64,000 nucleotides of DNA from Pseudoscardovia radai (GTDB lineage Bacteria > Actinomycetota > Actinomycetes > Actinomycetales > Bifidobacteriaceae): contig NZ_MWWR01000003.1 of NCBI RefSeq assembly GCF_002259605.1, forward strand, positions 124,001 to 188,000, read 5' to 3'. The position numbers were made by a program, and so were the translations under genes. Each line of letters starts with the position of its first letter. Position 1 is the stretch's first letter. This document shows positions 61,083 to 64,000 of the stretch, piece after piece. Under the pieces are notes generated by a model, which was given only the letters and a program-made list of their open reading frames with translations, did no database searches and had not been told where the DNA came from.

Positions 61083-61112
61083 GGAAGAACGCAGAACGTC
61101 GAGGAGACCAAC

Positions 61113-62114
61113 ATGACGCGTGATCTTGAATCAATCGGGGCGGCGCAATCGTCGCAGGCGGCGCAAGCGGCGGAAGCGCCCGGAGCGGCTTCGCAGGAGC
61201 CGGTCTATGCGGCGCGCACGCCGCGCGGGGTCTGCACTCAGGCCGATTTCGACACGTGGGCGGTGCATGCCAAGCGCGGCATATCGTATGCCTATTTCGC
61301 CGCCGGGGAATCAAGCGGAACCGCGCCTGTGCCCGACGTGGCCGCACAGTGCGCGGCCACGGAACCCGCCGCTGGCCGCACGGGCCGCGCGAATTGCGCC
61401 GACCGTCGTATCAGCATCGTGTTCGTGCACGGCACCGGAAGCAACCGCACGCGCCTGGCACGCGTACAGCGTACCTTCGACGCCTACGACCGCTACTATC
61501 CCGACCTTCCCGGCCGCCAGGGCTCCGCGCACCGCGGCGGCGACACGGCCGAGGACTACGCCGACGCCATCTGCGATTTCATCAGCGACATCCCCGACGT
61601 GCTGCTCGTCGGCCATTCCCTCGGCGGCGCGCTCGTGGCCGGAGTGCTCGAACGGCGGCCGGCCACCGTCCGGGGCGCGGTGATTGTGGGTGGCGCGCTG
61701 GACTTCCGCCATATGCCGCCCGCCTTCATCGACGCGCTGCGCCACGACCGCCTCGACATGTCGCTCGCATACGGCACCGTGGGGCCGGAGGACGAGTACG
61801 CCTTCGCGCATGTGGGGCCCGACCCCGAGACCGAGGCGGTGCAGCTGCAGGACTGGAAGGCGGACGCGGGCCTTGACTTCGGCGGGCCCGAGGGGCTTGC
61901 GGCGCTTTCGCGGGTGACGGTGCCGGTTGCGCTCGTGTCGGGGCGTGAGGACCATATCGTGCCGTGGGAGAAGTCCGACGAGATCGCGCGGGCGATTCCC
62001 GGCGCCGAGCATGTGGTCCTCAACGGAATCGGGCATATGGTGCCGCTGATGTGGCCCGAACAGATACGGCACGTGGTGGACGGCGTGGCCGAACGCATCC
62101 GCCGCGGATGGTGA
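61113..62114 (+). CDS. Alpha/beta hydrolase
   Basis: A 333-residue alpha/beta-fold hydrolase with oxyanion region FVHGTGSNR, nucleophile elbow VGHSLGGALV, acid SGREDHIVPW and catalytic His in GIGHMVPLMW. Residues 1-35 and ~65-95 are Ala-rich and probably disordered. No signal peptide. GAGGAGACCAAC precedes the ATG. It follows the NERD gene by 30 bases. Ester, thioester or lactone substrates are all possible. Confidence 0.9.
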   Translation: MTRDLESIGAAQSSQAAQAAEAPGAASQEPVYAARTPRGVCTQADFDTWAVHAKRGISYAYFAAGESSGTAPVPDVAAQCAATEPAAGRTGRANCADRRISIVFVHGTGSNRTRLARVQRTFDAYDRYYPDLPGRQGSAHRGGDTAEDYADAICDFISDIPDVLLVGHSLGGALVAGVLERRPATVRGAVIVGGALDFRHMPPAFIDALRHDRLDMSLAYGTVGPEDEYAFAHVGPDPETEAVQLQDWKADAGLDFGGPEGLAALSRVTVPVALVSGREDHIVPWEKSDEIARAIPGAEHVVLNGIGHMVPLMWPEQIRHVVDGVAERIRRGW

Positions 62115-62142
62115 CTGAACTCCAAGCGGCGGATGCGTCGCG

Positions 62143-64000
62143 CTACTTCGTGCCGAGCACCAGCGCCTGGTACGGGGCAAGCGTGCCGTCGAACGGGCGG
62201 CCCGTGATGAGATCCGTCGTTCCCCCGAAACCCTCCAGACGGTCGGTATTCGGCGAATTATGGTACACGATGGTGATGCGCGGGCCCGCAAGCGCCGCCC
62301 TCCGGTGCTCGGCGAGGGCATCGTGGCCGGCCAGCTCGAAGGGCGGCATATGGCTCGCCTCGCTTTCGAGGAAGCGCGTGCTCTTCGCAATCGTGATGAC
62401 GCCGCGCTCGTCATCGGCGTCCATTCCCAGCACCTCGCCCTCGTACACGGCGGGAAGCGACGTGCGCAGGCGCAGCAGCGCGCGGTACCACTCGTAGGTC
62501 GGCGCATCCTGCTCGGACGGGTCCCACGGCATGCCGCGGCGGCAGTCCGGGTCGGTGCCGCCCGCCAGGCCGTACTCGTCGCCGTAGTAGATGAGCGGGG
62601 AGCCGGCCGACAGCATCTGCATGGCCATCGCCAGGCGGTGCCTGGCATCGTCGTCGCCGCATTCGTGCAGGAAGCGCTGGGTGTCATGGCTGTCGAGCAG
62701 ATTCCACATCAGCGGCCACGCCACGGGATGCAGCTTGCCGCGCATGAAGCCGATCTGCCGCACCACGTCGCTGGCGCGGAACTCGCCGTTCGCGAAGAAA
62801 CGCAGCGCCGACCAGCGGAAGTGGTAGTTCATCACCGTGTCCCATTCGTCGCCCTCGAGGAAATCGAAGGCGGGATGCCACGCCTCGCCGCCGAGGATCA
62901 CGTCCGCGTGCTTTCGGTGCACGGCCTTGCGCAGGCGCTTCCAGAAAACATGGTCGATCTCGTCGCCCACGTCCATGCGCCAGCCATCCACGTCGGCCAC
63001 GTCGATCCAATGCAGCACCACGTCGATGAAGTAATCCTGCACCTCGGGGTTCGATGTGCGCAGCTTGGGCAGGTTGCCGTAGTAGGCGAAGGTCTTGTAG
63101 TTCGGCATGCCGTGCGGGTCCAGCGGCCAGTCGTCGAGCCAGTACCAGTCCCAGTACTTCGAGTCGCGGCCGTTCTTCATTGCGTCCTGGAACGCGAAGA
63201 ACCTTTCGGAGGTGTGGTTGAACACGCCGTCGAGGATCACGCGCATGCCGCGGCGGTGCGCCTCGGCCACCAGGTCGATGAGGTCCTGGTCCGTGCCGAG
63301 CGACGGGTCGACGTGGAGGTAATCGACGGTGTCGTACTTATGCGGCGAGGGCGAGACGAAAACCGGGTTGAGGTAGATGGCGCCCGCGCCCAGCTCCTGG
63401 ATATGCGGCAGCGCCTCGATGACGCCGCGCAGCGTTCCGTGCAGGTTCGTGAAGATATTCGTGATCGGTTGGTGCCAGTCCGGTTTGTTCTTCACGTTCT
63501 CGGCCAGGCGCGCGCGGGCGGAGGCGGCTTCGGCGGCGAGGGTTTCGGGGGCGGTGGTCGCGGTCGACGTGGGAGCGGCGGTGGCGCTCGCGTCGTGCGA
63601 CGTGGCATCGTGCGTGCGACCCGCCGTTTCGTCATCGATGGCGAAGGCCGTGGGGAAGATCTGGTACACGATGGTGTTCTTCGCCCAGTCCGGCGCGTCG
63701 AACAGACTCTCCTCGCGCGATGTCTGCGGGCTGTCGAAGGCGTACAGCGGGTTCGTGGGCTCCGTGCTCGAGAACTCGTAGCCCGAGTAGTACATGGTGG
63801 AGCCGTCGCGGCCATGCAGCTCGAAGTAATACTTCGTGCACAGCGTGTTGATGTCGACCTGCGCCTCGTAGTAATCGTGCACGCCGTCGGAGGCGTAGCG
63901 GCGCATGGGGTAGGTGTAGGCGGTGCTCCAGCGGCCGTGGAACGGGGCGCCGGCTGGCGCGTCCTGGTGCGTCTTCTTCGCCTCGCCGTACAGGTCGTCG
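62143..64000 (-). CDS. GH13 alpha-glucan hydrolase (neopullulanase/cyclomaltodextrinase-like), 5' end outside window
   Basis: The frame is open to the window edge, so at least part of the N-terminus is missing. The visible 618 codons start inside a CBM34-type N-domain (GAPFHGRWSTAYTYP, YYFELHGRDGSTMYYSG), as in neopullulanases. The barrel follows: IVYQIFPTAFA, GAIYLNPVF, VILDGVFNHTSERFF, the nucleophile Asp in GWRMDVGDEIDH, the acid Glu in ILGGEAWHP and the third Asp in LLDSHDTQRF. An Ala/Thr-rich insertion sits after ETAGRTHDATS. There is no sign of secretion in the visible part. Substrates are probably short alpha-glucans, pullulan fragments or cyclodextrins. It ends 28 bases from the convergent hydrolase gene. 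Confidence 0.92.
   Translation of the reverse strand, partial: DDLYGEAKKTHQDAPAGAPFHGRWSTAYTYPMRRYASDGVHDYYEAQVDINTLCTKYYFELHGRDGSTMYYSGYEFSSTEPTNPLYAFDSPQTSREESLFDAPDWAKNTIVYQIFPTAFAIDDETAGRTHDATSHDASATAAPTSTATTAPETLAAEAASARARLAENVKNKPDWHQPITNIFTNLHGTLRGVIEALPHIQELGAGAIYLNPVFVSPSPHKYDTVDYLHVDPSLGTDQDLIDLVAEAHRRGMRVILDGVFNHTSERFFAFQDAMKNGRDSKYWDWYWLDDWPLDPHGMPNYKTFAYYGNLPKLRTSNPEVQDYFIDVVLHWIDVADVDGWRMDVGDEIDHVFWKRLRKAVHRKHADVILGGEAWHPAFDFLEGDEWDTVMNYHFRWSALRFFANGEFRASDVVRQIGFMRGKLHPVAWPLMWNLLDSHDTQRFLHECGDDDARHRLAMAMQMLSAGSPLIYYGDEYGLAGGTDPDCRRGMPWDPSEQDAPTYEWYRALLRLRTSLPAVYEGEVLGMDADDERGVITIAKSTRFLESEASHMPPFELAGHDALAEHRRAALAGPRITIVYHNSPNTDRLEGFGGTTDLITGRPFDGTLAPYQALVLGTK

Noticed and set aside
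1-64000. tRNA or rRNA genes in the intergenic regions
   Set aside because: No cloverleaf with a GGTTCGA-type T-loop and CCA-ready acceptor was found by eye in any gap; the T-box leader is the only structured RNA I can support.

Overview
The window is chromosomal DNA of a high-G+C actinobacterium, almost certainly a Bifidobacterium or close relative. The case rests on G/C-ending codons, AdnAB-type helicase-nuclease rather than RecBCD, the dapB-dapA-RNase J order, a eukaryotic-like IleS behind a translational T-box, a PepC/PepN peptidase set, GH3 and GH13 glycosidases and a thioester/pilin-repeat surface adhesin. No rRNA, tRNA, prophage, insertion-sequence transposase or CRISPR array is visible. 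Codon bias produces very long open frames opposite the real genes; these were left out.

Layout. 1-6844: 3' part of an AdnB-like helicase-nuclease, a GNAT acetyltransferase and an MFS transporter. 7194-13088: dapB, dapA, RNase J, and a convergent sodium/solute symporter. 13089-17322: a metal/redox operon (P1B-type ATPase without metal-binding head, separate HMA metallochaperone, unknown small protein, Crp/Fnr regulator) with a TTGA-N6-TCAA box placed about -41.5 from its likely start. 17323-24040: repeat elements, a broken VOC gene, rlmH, a small acidic protein, pepN, glmM, def. 24094-28341 (minus): fused Memo-AMMECR1 protein and a secreted, apparently wall-anchored alkaline phosphatase. 28670-33741: xseA-xseB, a membrane EEP-family phosphatase/nuclease and an orphan peptide-type binding lipoprotein. 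34034-39253: one 1739-residue protein joining two BcrAD/BadFG activase ATPase domains, a DUF2229 region and an HgdB-like domain. 39463-43582: GH3 glycosidase and aminopeptidase C, overlapping tail to tail. 43583-46300: an AAA/DUF234 ATPase-nuclease framed by 155-bp direct repeats, then the ileS T-box. 46309-57876: ileS, a palindromic repeat array, a 1678-residue adhesin and a TetM/TetW-like ribosome-protection GTPase. 57997-64000: an unknown membrane protein, a three-gene group (small membrane protein, degenerate NERD protein, alpha/beta hydrolase) and the 3' part of a GH13 enzyme.

How the parts fit. Most genes are housekeeping (lysine/peptidoglycan precursors, RNA decay, peptide turnover, DNA repair, isoleucine charging). 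The accessory content is surface- and environment-facing: adhesin, anchored phosphatase, metal efflux, binding lipoprotein, glycosidases.

The least ordinary features are three separate families of short interspersed repeats: a 73-bp hairpin unit in three arrays, an ~80-bp palindrome in two full and two partial copies, and a 49-bp palindrome in a three-copy array. Others are the repeat-flanked ATPase, the giant activase/dehydratase fusion, and the recurrent Asp/Gly/Ala-rich insertions inside otherwise conserved enzymes. All motif positions and repeat alignments were read by eye; no database search was possible.
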